From: Heliocybe sulcata
Taxonomy: Eukaryota; Basidiomycota; Agaricomycetes; Gloeophyllales; Gloeophyllaceae
Assembly (NCBI GenBank): GCA_004369045.1
Contig: ML213515.1
Coordinates: 64,583 to 128,582 of the forward strand
Reading direction: 5' to 3'
Length of the DNA stretch: 64,000 nt
The position numbers and the translations under genes are program-made. Below the pieces are notes generated by a model. That model was not told the DNA's origin. It saw only the letters and a list, made by a program, of their open reading frames with translations, and did no database searches. Shown in pieces: positions 12,750 to 23,909 of the stretch (position 1 is its first letter; the number at the start of each line of letters is the position of its first letter).

Positions 12750-13848
12750 ATGGATCTCGTCCTGCGTATCGCCGACGACCTCGTCCTCGACAAGGCTTGG
12801 GCCGCCATCCTCCCTGCGCCGAATTCACTGGCCCCTCAGGCAGTGGGAGTTAACGCTACGACCTACATCCCCGTAGCGAGCACATCGTCGTGGTCGCAAT
12901 TCGTCTCCTTCATCCCCTCCTCATCGTCGTCGCTTCTGCAGTCCACAGCGCAGTCGGCATGGCCACGAGATTGCATCCCTAGGCAGATCCTCTCCCTGGC
13001 CGTCATTACCCTCCTCGGCATCCACTTGCTCTACTTCATCTTCGCCTGGCTTTCCTATCGTTTCATCTTCAACCATGAGATGATGAAGCACCCGCGCTTT
13101 CTCAAGAACCAGGTCCGCCAGGAGATCGTCTCCAGTCTAAAGGCCTTCCCCGGCATGACCCTCCTCACCCTGCCGTGGTTCCAGGCGGAGGTCATGGGGT
13201 ACTCGATGTTGTATGACGACGTGTCAACGTACGGGTGGACATACTTCTTCGCCTCGATAGCTATGTGCGTCCCTCTTTTCCTTTGCCCGCGTGAACCCAC
13301 TAAATGCCCCGACACCAGGTTCCTCATTTTCACCGACTACGGTATCTATTGGGTGCACCGTCTCCTTCACCACCCCCTCGTCTACAAATACGTCCACAAG
13401 CCGCACCACAAGTGGATCATCCCCACGCCCTTCTCCTCGCACGCCTTCCACTTTCTTGACGGCTACCTCCAGTCCGTGCCCTACCACCTCTTCATCTACC
13501 TCTTCCCCCTCCACCGCCTGCTCTACCTCAGCCTTTTCGTCTTTGTCAACTGCTGGTCCATCCTCGTGCGTACCCTTGCTCCCTCTTACATGCATGTTTG
13601 CTGACTGTTTGGCGTAGATCCACGACTCGGACATGATCACCGGCCACCCGCTCGAGACGATCATCAACGGCCCCGCACACCACACGCTCCATCACCTCTA
13701 CTTTACCGTCAACTACGGCCAATACTTTACTTGGGCTGACCGCGTCTACGGCTCGTACCGCCAGCCCGAGTCCGAGCTCGACCCGATGAACGAGATCAAG
13801 GCGCATGAGGAGCGAGAACGAGAACAGGCCGCGTTGAAAACCGAGTGA
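12750..13848 (+). CDS. ERG3: Sterol C5(6)-desaturase
   Basis: Di-iron membrane desaturase of the fatty-acid-hydroxylase superfamily that introduces the C5-C6 double bond into the B ring of episterol-type intermediates in ergosterol synthesis, in the ER. Exons 12750-13264, 13319-13565 and 13618-13848 give 330 residues, a normal length. All three histidine boxes are present: HRLLHH, HKPHH and HHTLHH, flanked by hydrophobic helices (for example LAVITLLGIHLLYFIFAW). Hallmark segments such as FTDYGIYWVHR and VNYGQYFTWADRVYGS match the family. The ATG at 12750 gives a normal N-terminus; an upstream GTG in frame is not needed. The end is charged (EEREREQ). It is convergent with the GH30 gene, with only 237 bases between stop codons. 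Confidence 0.95.
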
Positions 13849-14085
13849 TGGCATCTGCTCAAGGATGGGACTATTGCGTGTTTATGCTGGGATGCTGGTC
13901 TAGACTAGATGGATTATGGGAGGGAATACCTTAATGATTTAACGGGAATCAAGTATATACTGATGTGTTATAGCTAACTGTTATTTGCTTTCGATGAACG
14001 TAATGCATGCGTCCTGCGGCTGTTGTACCCCCTTTCTGTCGGCAAGACCCAGTGAGCAACACTAGTAGTGGCGCAGAAAGCACAT

Positions 14086-16015
14086 CTAAAAGAATACAGT
14101 ATAGATACTCAAAGCAGGAGCATGTATCACAATGCTCCCGTTCGCCGCCAACGACAACTCTACCGGGGCATAATCAGCGCCCGGATCCGTCAGGTACGCC
14201 CCACTCGGTGCCCCCAAACCTTCATTCCCACTGAGCACCAACGTAGAAGCGGAGTTCTGAGCGTTCATGGCCACGACGGAGCATAGCCTACCCGTGTCAG
14301 GCGAATTGAACGCGAGGACGCGCCAGCTGGTCTCGACGCTGCTGACGTTGACACGGACAGCGCCGACAGGGATGGCCTGCGTGAAGTGTTTGAGGACCGA
14401 GAAGCGTTTCGAGAGGGAGACGTTGTAGTAGTGCGTTGAGGCGTAGTCAGGGTCATAGTAGATGAGGCCTGACATGCAACTCGTGAGCCCGGCTTGAGAG
14501 CGAATATCATGATAACGCACCGTCGTCCCAGCCGTCGTAGTTCCTCTCGTTCACGCAGGAAGCGTTGGTCGACGGCGTGCACGACCCGTACTGGCTACTC
14601 AGCGCCGTCCAGAAATCCCAGTGCGCATCCTGCGCTTGTGTGAGACTCTGCCAGATCAGGTTGCCCATCCGGAGAGCAGAGACCATGGTAGGGTCGTAGC
14701 TCGCGCCGTAGGTCAACGTCGCGAGGGGATCGTTTGCAGACGCTGCGTTGGCTTCGACCCAGCAGCAGATCTCAGTGAACCAAGAGTAGATGCCTCCGCT
14801 GAGGGTCCTCGCGGTCGCGCCCAGGGTTGCCAGTGAGACGTCGGAGTCGAACCCGTAATCATGGTGGGCAATGCCCGCTAATGCGCCCTGCGTTACGTTC
14901 GGTAGCCACACTGGCGCCTCTGGCACGAAGTTCGCTAACATGCTCGTGTCAAGGTATGAATAGGGAGTAGGGACTTATAGCACGTACAGACACTTGCGCT
15001 CTCGTCTGCGATGACCTTGGTGGGAAGATTCGCGTTTGCCAGGGCGGCGGCGACGGTATTCACAACTTGTGCGCGCTGCGAAGGCGTGACTTGCATACCC
15101 TCTTGGCCGCAGCTGCCAAAAGTGTCATCTCTGGCAACAGCCGTTCAGAAGATTACTCCATTGCACATGGAATGCCATAACTTACGGCTCGCTAGAGTGG
15201 GCCTTATCAGCACTGCGAACAGGGCATGACAAGTAAGGACTCACTTCATCACGGATACAAAGTTGAAGATGATTCCTTGGGAGTGCCAGTAGCCGATCAC
15301 GTCGGCCAGGTACTGAGCATACGCCGGGATTCTGTCTGTAAGTAACGTCTATTCAGACAAGGAAACCGCAGATGACGGGTGCTCCATTGTCTAGTCAACT
15401 GGAAGGCAATCCAACGAGAGTAACGTACTCCACCACAATTCTGGCTATTGCTCGTCATGGTTGTCGGCTGCGATCCATAATAATGGTCAGCATTTTTCAT
15501 CTAAGTAGTTCAGACATCTGACTGACAGCACTGTTGACGAACAACGTGAGCAACGGCACTTTGTATTGCGCTGCTGCCCGTAGGAAATATGTCCCTTGCG
15601 GGTCTGCAGAGAAATTGTACACTCCATCACTTAAGAGTACGGCCTCTCAGTCGACAATGGGATTCGCATCAAATTGCCATCGACAGACCTGATATAAGGC
15701 GTCTCGGGTGCCCTAGCAAAAGTCGTAACGCCAACTCCACCACCACCGAGGTTGTATCTGTAATCCGTGAGTCCAACGCCAGGGTCAGGGTCAAAGAGGA
15801 GTCGGGCTATCTCTGCTCGAGAGGATTCTGGGTAGAGGTAAAGATCAATAGGCCACCTGTAAGCACTTGGTTTATCAATAAACAGACTTAGCGAAGAAGA
15901 ATACGCACCAAGCACCGGAGGCGCCGATGCCATGTATAGCCTGGCTGGTCGTACTGGTTATGACGGCAGCCAAGGCTGTGCCAAGTGAAGTCAAGATGAC
16001 CCCAAGAAGTAACAT
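14086..16015 (-). CDS. Secreted glycoside hydrolase family 30 enzyme
   Basis: Retaining glycosidase of clan GH-A, in fungi usually acting on beta-1,6-galactan or related glucan/xylan side chains; exact substrate not deducible. Nine exons reconstruct cleanly: 16015-15909, 15856-15689, 15629-15527, 15467-15429, 15348-15245, 15191-15186, 15130-14984, 14942-14521 and 14468-14086. It starts with a signal peptide (MLLLGVILTSLGTALA), then GIGASGAWWPIDL, YRYNLGGGGVG, SADPQGTYFLRAA, FNFVSVMNEP (acid/base Glu), ADESASV, SGGIYSWFTEICCW (likely nucleophile Glu) and a C-terminal beta domain ending in YTVFF. The 6-nt exon encodes the end of Asn, all of Glu and most of Pro in the acid/base motif. The exon 7 donor (GTGCTA) is the least certain. 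Several N-glycosylation sites support secretion. Confidence 0.9.
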
Positions 16016-16797
16016 CTGAGGCAGTCTGTTAACCGGAGGGCTCTGAATGAACGAAAGGAGGAGAGTTCTCAGAAAAGTTCGCGTTCATCAAGGTCTTATA
16101 TACTCTGCACCACATGCTCATCATGGGAATAATGTTACCATCTGACACGGAAGTGCGTGCTCTAGCTGAAGGGAAATTTTGGACGACTTCAGTGCGAGAA
16201 CAACCTACCACAAGAGCGAGTACAAGACCGACACAGTCCGGGACGAGTGGCCCGCATATGTCCGCCCGGCCCTGCCGACAGTGGAAACTTGGCTAAAGCG
16301 CAGAAAGTCAAGGAGACGGCTGATCAGCAGATCAAATAGCTCAGGGAATATGTGGATGGCAGTGTCTCATGAAGAATCTTCGACGGACGGAGAAGCGCGA
16401 ATGGAATGTCAGCAGCAATGCCGAAGTTGTTTACCAATTCAGGCATTGGATAGCACAGACGACCATGCATAGAAAGGGTTAAGACGATTGCAGACAAGAC
16501 GTGTCCCGGAGACCAGATGAATGTGCTTCATTTCTGAAGCTCAGAAGTACCATCGACGACTCGAAGTATCAGGCAGACTGCCAGTGGTAAAAGCATTATC
16601 GAATTTTGGCAGAAGAGTCCTCCAGACAAAGTCAGAGCCACTGCATTCCGCAGCTATGAGCTCGATAGAATAGAACCGGTCCCGGTGCAATGAACGGCGA
16701 GAAGGTCCTGGTGGCAGTTGTGGCGGAAGAGGTGGCTAAGGTCGCGCCACATATCAGCCGTCAACTCAACACGGCTGCCACTCTGACCTTCACCACG
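16016..16797. other. Divergent promoter region between GH30 and SDE2
   Basis: About 780 bases separating two start codons that point away from each other; it must contain both promoters. I see no clear TATA box and no gene. Confidence 0.5.
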
Positions 16798-17760
16798 ATG
16801 TCGACCACTGTCCTTGTATCGACTTTCCCTCCTTTCCCTACTGTTTCTCTCTCTGTACCGTTTGACACGCCATTCCAGAGTCTATACGAACTTCTGCATG
16901 CTCGTTACCCGAGTCTCCCGTTATCGGACGACTTGCTCTTGTCACCCCAGCATGGTTCAGTGCCGCTTCCTTCAACCCCGGTGTCTGAGCTTGGACGGAA
17001 CGAGGACGTCCAAAGTGAACACGGTTTGATTAGCTTAAGACTCTCGCCGAGACTTAGGGGAGGAAAGGGTGGTTTCGGTAGCCAGCTGAGGGCCGCTGGT
17101 GGTCGTATGAGCAGTCAGAAGACGAGTAACAATGACTCGTGCAGAGATCTCAGTGGGCGGAGGCTCAATACAATAAAGGAGGCCCAGAAGTGAGTCTCAT
17201 ATTGTAAACTTGCAGACGGCGCCCTAAACCATGAGCAGATTGGCGGCGTACTTAGAGTCCGAGCCGGAACGTAAGAAGGCTCAGAAGGAGGCCGAGAAGG
17301 AGAAGCTGAAGGCGCTGGAAAGGAAAATTGAACAAGCTGATCCAGCCGTCGGTAGTAAGAGAGCCCTTGTCGACTCAGAATATCTCGAGCAACGTCGAGA
17401 GATTGTGGACAATGTCAAGAGCGCGGTGTCTGCAGGTATGTGACCTCATACCGGTCTCCCTGTCTAGTGTACTGAATACGAGTCTATGTAGGCTTGCTTA
17501 AGAAGAAGAAGAAGGCCAAGCTCTCTCACAACCCTGAGGGATCATCTCCGACATCAGCCGTAACTTCTGCTTCCACTGCTGCACAAGCAGCCGTCTCCTC
17601 AGCCGCGGCTGTGGTTGCAGATATTGCAGGAAAGGTCGCCGAAGCCTCATCTTCCACGGCTGAAGCTGCAACTACCGCGGCTGGAAAGGTGCTGGAGTCG
17701 TCCAGCACGGCTGCTGCTGTTGCAGCCGCAAGCACTGCAGTGGGTGTCGCCAGCGCATAA
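16798..17760 (+). CDS. SDE2: Sde2-like protein with N-terminal ubiquitin fold
   Basis: Family members are made as a ubiquitin-fold precursor that is cut after a double glycine; the released C-terminal part, beginning with Lys, joins the spliceosome (fission yeast) or works in genome maintenance. Visible here are a ubiquitin-like N-terminus of about 80 residues, the processing site [17 protein letters not shown], the conserved [13 protein letters not shown] block and a [13 protein letters not shown] coiled segment rich in Lys/Glu. Exons are 16798-17189, 17239-17435 and 17492-17760, joined in frame at phase 2 and phase 1. After KKKKK comes a poorly conserved Ala/Ser/Thr-rich tail. The ATG at 16798 places the beta-grasp fold at the very N-terminus; an upstream in-frame ATG at 16690 would add an unconserved leader. 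Confidence 0.9.
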
Positions 17761-19247
17761 GCTGGCCTCTGCTGGTAGTATTCATTCTTGCTTCCCTTGA
17801 GCTTGTAATATCTTTAGCCAAAGTATGCGGCTATGCATGTACGATAATGCCAGACTGGCTATGTACACCACATACCCATCATCTACCGCAACACAGACTT
17901 GATTCGCAGACCATTTCATGCGTGTTAATGCGTGTTATGACGAATTGGACTGGGTACCTTCGGAAACGATGTACTGAAGGACGGCTGCGATAAATGAGCT
18001 ATGCTGGGGTGGTCAAAGCTGCGTGCCCATGTAAAGAGGTGCGCTCTCCCCGCCATTTCCAACAATTGTTGAAGTCTCCGATGCAGCTTCAAAGACAGAC
18101 AACAAGGCGTCCGGGTGCAGGCTCAGAACTATAGGCGAGCTCGTGATCCTCCCGAGCGTTCCGAGCGCAGAATTTGAACAGAGGTGTTGATGCCCGTGCA
18201 AGCCTTCCTGTGAGTCCCATTGCGGGCCAACTCTTATTCGCTGAGAAGACGCACTTACGAGGCAAGCCGTAACCATTTATCTGCCAGTGTGGGCCAGGGT
18301 CCCTGTGTAGCCTCGTTGCTCGTCTACTCGGATTCACTGAGGAGACGTCCGCAAGCAAATCTATGCCAGGGTCACTTCGTGCCTTTGAGAGGCAATCATA
18401 CCGTTTACCGGCGTGAACTCTGGTGTCTCATTTCGCGTTAGCCGACGCAAAGACGTCCCCGAGAGTGATTTATCCATTGCGTACCGGACCTATATGGGTC
18501 CACCGTATTTGCAGGATCTACCGGATACGGCGCGAGTACCTAGGAGGGCAAATCAAATGGGGGGCTTCGTCCCTGTTACCTACTCCTTCTTAATCTCAGG
18601 AGCCCTGGCTATGATCTTCGGACGGCAACACCGGGGCGGCGTTCCCATGATCAGTCGCTGCAGATATCGGTGCCAGTGGGTCTTTATTCGCTGTGGTCCT
18701 GCAGTACTCTATGCACGCTCTCAAGATACCGAATGATCGTGTAGATTGGAAGACCCGGGCTGCATGCATGCATCGGCGCAGTGCATGGATCCTGATTGGC
18801 GCACTGGGGTGACTAAATCAGGGTCTATGCTTAGGATGCGCGGAGAATTGTCATGCCTGCTATTTCGGCCCAGTCGGACGCCCTGCAAGGAAAAAGCTCC
18901 CCGCTATCAGGGTCTCTTCATAAAGGACTGGACCATTGAGGCGCCTTTGTGGGTCCTCGTGTGACTCATTGCCGGCCGAATTTTCCTGTCGTGTTCCCGT
19001 CCGCTCGCACTGATGATGTGCTGTCACCCTCTTGGTGGCGCGCGGTTAATCTTGGTAAGCACCGGCGGTCTGTATACTTGAGTATGCTCATCAGGACACG
19101 CCGAGCAGAGGTGATGGCCGCGACCATATTTGTCGCCGCAGGTCCTAGGACACGGGCTGTCGTATCAAAACTATACTTATTTTTGCGCATGTACCCACCA
19201 GAGGTCGCGCCGACTATCATCCCATCTCAAAGTTCCTGAAGAGCACA
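17761..19247. other. Intergenic, nothing recognised
   Basis: About 1.5 kb with short frames on both strands that show no domain; a small CATGCATGCATC palindromic run lies near 18760. Contains the promoter of the FAD monooxygenase. Confidence 0.5.
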
Positions 19248-20977
19248 ATGCCATCTGAGGCCAACAGCCTAACGTTTATCATTGTCGGAGGCAGCATTGC
19301 TGGTCTAGCTTCCGCTTATACTCTTTCAAAGGCGGGGCATAGGGTCACTGTACTTGAGAAGAGCAGTGCTCCGTACGACGTAAGGCACCGTTTCTTGCTG
19401 TTTCTGTTGCGCACTCTCACCGTCACGCAGCATCATTCAGGCTCCGTCCACTCACCACCCAACATGACCCGAATATTGAAGGAATGGGGTTTGAAGCAAT
19501 GGTTGGACGAGGTCGGGGTCAAAGCCGATGGAGTCGTTTTCAGGAAAGGTACAATACGCCTTTACTTTTGTGGCCATATGTTGGTGGCTTGCTGATTGAA
19601 CCTGCAGGCGATACCGGAGAGAAGATTGGTGTTCTAGTATACCATCCGCAAATAATGGAGGCCCTCAGAGCGGACTATGTGTTTGTGCCGGTCAGTTCTC
19701 TCAGATTCCGCTATCGAAACCTCATGGTAAACCGCGCTCTAGTATCGGTCATTATGGTCGACCTTGTACGATATGGCCGTGAAGGCGGGGGCATCGGTAC
19801 GTTTCGGTGCCAATGTCGAGCGTCTGAATCCCGATTTGCCTTCTGTCTTCACCTCCGGCGGTGGTGAATTAAAAGCGGACTTCGTGATCGGGGCAGACGG
19901 ACGCGAGAGTGTTACACGGGGATTTGTTGTTGACCAGGCACCCAGAGGAGTTGTCGATACTCTATGTGGCTTTACGTGAGTGCCTCGCGCGCGAAAGAGA
20001 GTACCCATACTCAAACCTGCTGTAGATTAACAGTTCCTACACTGTCATTGAAAGCAGACCCAGATCTTGCTTTCCTCACAGATCGTCCGGATGTACGTCT
20101 TTGACGACTTGCCTTAACAATAATCCTTGTGACTTGGTACCATAGTGGAACCTGTGGCTCGGGGACCGGTCGTGTATACACGGCTATCTCAGCGTGAGCG
20201 CTTTCGTTCCGTTTCGGTCGTTAAACTCCTCTAATCGATAGAGCTAGATGGGAAGACAAGAGTATATTTTAAACCTGATCCTCAAAAGCTCAGATCAACG
20301 CTTCCGGCAGAACTGGCAGGACCGATTTCCTCCTTCTGAGCTCAACCTCGATCTCTCTGGATACGACACTCGGTAAGCTGACCCATGTGGCCTGCTGCTC
20401 CATTGCTGACGGCTTGGATAGTGTTAGGAAGCTAGTAGGACTGGCAGAAGCAATAACCCCAACGAAGTACTGTCATTATGCAGCTCTTTCCAATCTCTTG
20501 CATGATTCAGGCAAGGTATTCCTAGTCGGCGAGGCAGCCCACACCTTACCAGTACGTTTGCAGGATCTGCGCCGACCGCCCGTACTAATCATATTCATGC
20601 AGCCTAATTACAACCAAAATGCTGCTTTATGCATAGAGGATGCGGTAACGCTCGGAGCGCTCATGTCCCGAGCAAAAGCAAAAGATGTGGCCTTCAGCCT
20701 AGCCTCCGCCTTTGAAGACATCCGACAATTGCGCTCCGCACAGGTCTCGCATTCGGAGCACTCGCGGTATGAGATGGTGACCCTGCCTTTGGGCACGGAG
20801 AAGCAGAAGCTTCGCGACGAGAGCTTCCGTGCGGCCCTGCCACGAGCGTTAAGGGGATGGGAGGACGCCGACGAGGAGTATCTCAGGGAGGTGTGGGAGG
20901 AGTATATCGCCCTCTTCAATTATGACGCGTATGAGGCAGTGGAAGACTGGTGGACGAAATGGGGATCTTTCCTCTGA
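19248..20977 (+). CDS. FAD-dependent monooxygenase (salicylate hydroxylase-like group)
   Basis: Class A flavoprotein monooxygenase, the family that hydroxylates aromatic or polyketide substrates with NAD(P)H and O2. About nine exons reconstruct in frame: 19248-19379, 19431-19548, 19608 on to about 19680, one starting near 19740 and ending near 19977, and four or five short ones to 20977. The dinucleotide-binding start is FIIVGGSIAGLASA, followed by TRILKEWGL, the DG motif GADGRESVTRG and the second FAD motif VFLVGEAAHTLPP. Two features are atypical: the second motif has GE where most members have GD, and the usual PxxGxGxN loop reads PNYNQNAALCIEDA. The C-terminal YDAYEAVEDWW is typical of fungal members. 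The substrate cannot be read from sequence. It converges with the C2H2 gene. Confidence 0.85.
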
Positions 20978-21554
20978 GTTGCTGTGCGTCGTTTCTTTGT
21001 GCCTCATTCACGTTGCTCGCGTCAGGCCGTACCCAGGTTCCACTTCAATGTACGATCACGTATTCTATAGCATTGCTACTCTATCGGAGGATTGGATTAA
21101 GGTTAGATCTGGGGACCAAGTGACCGGAATTATCATGCAACTTATATACGACAACAATGCCGGTCTACGACGGGATCGTATCGAGCTTTACACGAGCATT
21201 CAATTTTGGGGGGCAACGAGCAATTGATGAAACAGTCTGCGCGCGGTTCTGGAGCGCTTGCACTGAAGAGTACCCTGAATCTTACTATTGGCCTCGATGA
21301 CAAATGTCTCTCGGACGTTCTCCTTCGCCTGGCGCTCCTGATGCCTCTACCCCGATAGTAGTACCTAAAGGCATTAGTCGAGCATTCGAAGCGGCAAACG
21401 GAATCACTGAGATGATGCGCTCCCAAGCCAGTATACGGACGCTTTAAGCCTAGAAACAGAATCAAGTTTCTTGAGGTGCCTAAGACGAAACGACCAAGGT
21501 CAGCAATGACTCAGTCCAGTGGGAGCATTGTTGTAGCTCGCTTACCTCGCCATT
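20978..21554. other. Convergent 3-prime spacer
   Basis: 577 bases between the stop codons of the FAD monooxygenase and the C2H2 gene; presumably two 3-prime UTRs. No gene seen. Confidence 0.5.
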
Positions 21555-23300
21555 CTAACCCTCCTCCTCACTTCCATACTCATCGTCTTCTTCCTCCAGC
21601 GCAGCCTCAGCCTCCGCCTGTGCTTGCGCAAGCGAGGCAGCGTTCGCAACGGCCTCCTCCAACAGCCTCGCCTGCTCGTCCGACAAACCATACATAGCCA
21701 GGGACGCAGCGTCCGATGCATTCACATTCATATCAGCCGCAACATTCACCTGAGACTGCGAGCCCACAGGCACAGAAATGTCTGCACTGCTACTCTGCTG
21801 CTGCGCCCGCGCGATGACGCTCGCCAGAGTATTCTGACCCTGCCCTCGGGCGACATCAATCGGCTGCTGCTGCTCCTGCCCAGACTGGGCGCCCAGCGCA
21901 TTCGTGACGTACTCCTGCAGTAGTGGATGCAGCCTGAGGACCATTGCCTGCAGCTCCCCCACGATATCACCGCCGACCTGCCCCTCTTCAAATACGCCGG
22001 CAAGGTCCTGCCCACTCTGTGCAATACTACTAGTTGGGTAGGTATACATCCTTGGTGTCTTCGTATCGCCCAGATCAACGTCCTCGACGTCCGCATCTAT
22101 GCACGCCGTGTTCTTCCCCTTCCCCCGCGCGCTGGTCTTGTGCCGCTTGATGGCGTCACGCCGGCTGAAGAGTTTATCGCAGCCGAGGCACTTGTACGCC
22201 ATGCTGTCGTGGAGCTTCGCGTGCCGCTTCAGGTCGTGGTTGCGCGCGAAGGTAGCAGCGCAGGCGGTGCACTGGAAGGGGCGGTCTCCCTGAGTGTGCA
22301 GGCGCTGGTGTGCGCGGAGAGAGTACAGGCGTATGAAGGTCTTGTGACAGGATGGCATGAGGCAGCGGTAGACTGCAGTGCCGATGTCGGGTGGCATGGC
22401 TGTGCCGGACAGCGGTGCAACGTCTGGTTGCGGCTGTTGTCCGATTTGGATGCCACTGAGGACGCCTAGGACTTGAATAAGCCCGCCGACCTCCTGGAGT
22501 ACATGCGCGTGGTGACCCTCACTGCCTGCAGATGACGTGACAGCAAAGAGGAATACTTGGTGCAATTGTATTTGGATAGAGGCTATGAGCGAGGAATCGA
22601 CCGGGCTGGGGGTCGCAGGCATGCTCTTCCTGAGGGCATCCGTTACGATTCGTACAGCGTCCTGCACTTGTGTATGCAGGTATTCGCAGTCAGGCGTAAG
22701 GAATGGCCGTTTCTGCGGCGGAAACGCGTTGATCTCGGCTTCGACCTCGCGCTTCCGCTTGTGCTTACCCTTCTCCAATTCAATGACAGAAGCATCCGAG
22801 TTCTTGATGGATAAAAAGAGAGACTCGGACCGCGCGAGAGCGATCATGAGTTCGGCCAGGGGTTTCGCAAGGCCTTTTGCTACCGCACCGTCCGTGATAG
22901 AACGTGTCAGGAGGCTAAAGACGTCACCTTTCTCCGGGACATTCGTGCTAGCTAGAGTTGAGCGAAATAGAGGATCCTTATTGGCGTACTGTATGATAGT
23001 CTTCATGGTCAGAAGTGCCGCCTCTTGTTTGCGAGACGGAAGAGACCCAGTGGCAGGAAGAACGGGAGCTTCTGCCGGAGACACCGCCGTCGTTTGGATA
23101 GCAGCTGTCGCAGATGCAGCAGCAGCATCGGCTTGCGCCTTTGCTATGTCAGCCCATAGTTGCTCCTGAAGACGCCGCGCTATAGCCTCTGCTTCTGCTT
23201 CTGCGTCCAAGCCGTCGTCTGAGTACTCTTCATCATCCTCCCAGTCCTCATTCTCGGCCTGATCTTGAGTTTCTTCATGCACGTCTCTAATGTCTTCCAT
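21555..23300 (-). CDS. C2H2 zinc-finger transcription factor
   Basis: Single-exon gene of about 581 codons. Three adjacent C2H2 fingers lie in the middle: C-x4-C with LYSLRAHQRLH, then CTACAATFARNHDLKRHAKLH (second finger, resembling Crz1-type fingers) and CLGCDKLFSRRDAIKRH. The N-terminus is strongly acidic (EDWEDDEEYSDDGLDAEAEA) and then Ala/Gln-rich; the C-terminus is Gln/Ala-rich and ends in EEEDDEYGSEEEG. This is the layout of an activator with acidic flanks. I chose the ATG that begins MEDIRDVHEE because the longer open frame upstream has no ATG. Target genes are unknown; divergent transcription from the CE15 gene (start codons ~610 bp apart) makes a shared promoter possible. Confidence 0.85.
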   Translation of the reverse strand: MEDIRDVHEETQDQAENEDWEDDEEYSDDGLDAEAEAEAIARRLQEQLWADIAKAQADAAAASATAAIQTTAVSPAEAPVLPATGSLPSRKQEAALLTMKTIIQYANKDPLFRSTLASTNVPEKGDVFSLLTRSITDGAVAKGLAKPLAELMIALARSESLFLSIKNSDASVIELEKGKHKRKREVEAEINAFPPQKRPFLTPDCEYLHTQVQDAVRIVTDALRKSMPATPSPVDSSLIASIQIQLHQVFLFAVTSSAGSEGHHAHVLQEVGGLIQVLGVLSGIQIGQQPQPDVAPLSGTAMPPDIGTAVYRCLMPSCHKTFIRLYSLRAHQRLHTQGDRPFQCTACAATFARNHDLKRHAKLHDSMAYKCLGCDKLFSRRDAIKRHKTSARGKGKNTACIDADVEDVDLGDTKTPRMYTYPTSSIAQSGQDLAGVFEEGQVGGDIVGELQAMVLRLHPLLQEYVTNALGAQSGQEQQQPIDVARGQGQNTLASVIARAQQQSSSADISVPVGSQSQVNVAADMNVNASDAASLAMYGLSDEQARLLEEAVANAASLAQAQAEAEAALEEEDDEYGSEEEG

Positions 23301-23909
23301 TACATTGGGATGGTCGCGTAGCCTACCTGTCGACGTCGACAATACGTTGAGCAGAGAGTGGATGCAAGCAAAGTGACTGCGCGTGACCTGATTTGTGACG
23401 CGTACTCGGTACGATGGTCACGCGTAGTGTCGCTAAATCAATTCGACCCGAAGGATGTCCGAAGTTGACCCTCAACTTCCTACCACGTCGTAGGAGACAC
23501 ACTATCGGAAGCCAGGCTCATTCATTCTTCTCGTATGAGGCTCACAATGTTCCTGATGCCTGTCTGATACGCTGGTCTTTCTCCAGTTTCCGGTACCGAC
23601 ATACGACCGCAGCTGGTCCGAGGCTGAGAACAGTATCCTGCTATGGCGCCGAGGCACTTGCTTCATCATCAAGAAGCAAGAACTACCGTGTTCAGCTGAC
23701 CGTAGCTCCAGCGACTCTCCCAGCGGGGGGCAGATGCGTACGGCTAATCTTCTTGATACTCATCAGGTACGGGCATGCTATCAGCTGGGGTGAGCGTGGA
23801 CAGTCTACATAATGAGTAAAAATGGATCGAATGGAAGATGTATAAAAGGTTCGCCAAGGGTATTCTATAGCTTGCGGTGCGAGCTTCGTACCCTCATTGT
23901 TCGCTCGCA
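23301..23909. other. Divergent promoter region, C2H2 / CE15
   Basis: About 610 bases between two outward-facing start codons. The only clear element is the TATA box on the CE15 side. Confidence 0.5.
23841..23848 (+). promoter_or_regulatory. TATA box of CE15 gene
   Basis: TATAAAAG about 69 bases upstream of the ATG at 23910, consistent with a strong, inducible secreted-enzyme promoter. Confidence 0.6.

Noticed and set aside
13224-13685. 153-codon minus-strand frame rich in Val/Glu
   Set aside because: Antisense of the ERG3 histidine-box exons and crosses its intron; low-complexity mirror of biased codon use.
22537-23169. 210-codon plus-strand open frame
   Set aside because: Antisense shadow of the C2H2 gene; composition mirrors that of the coding strand.
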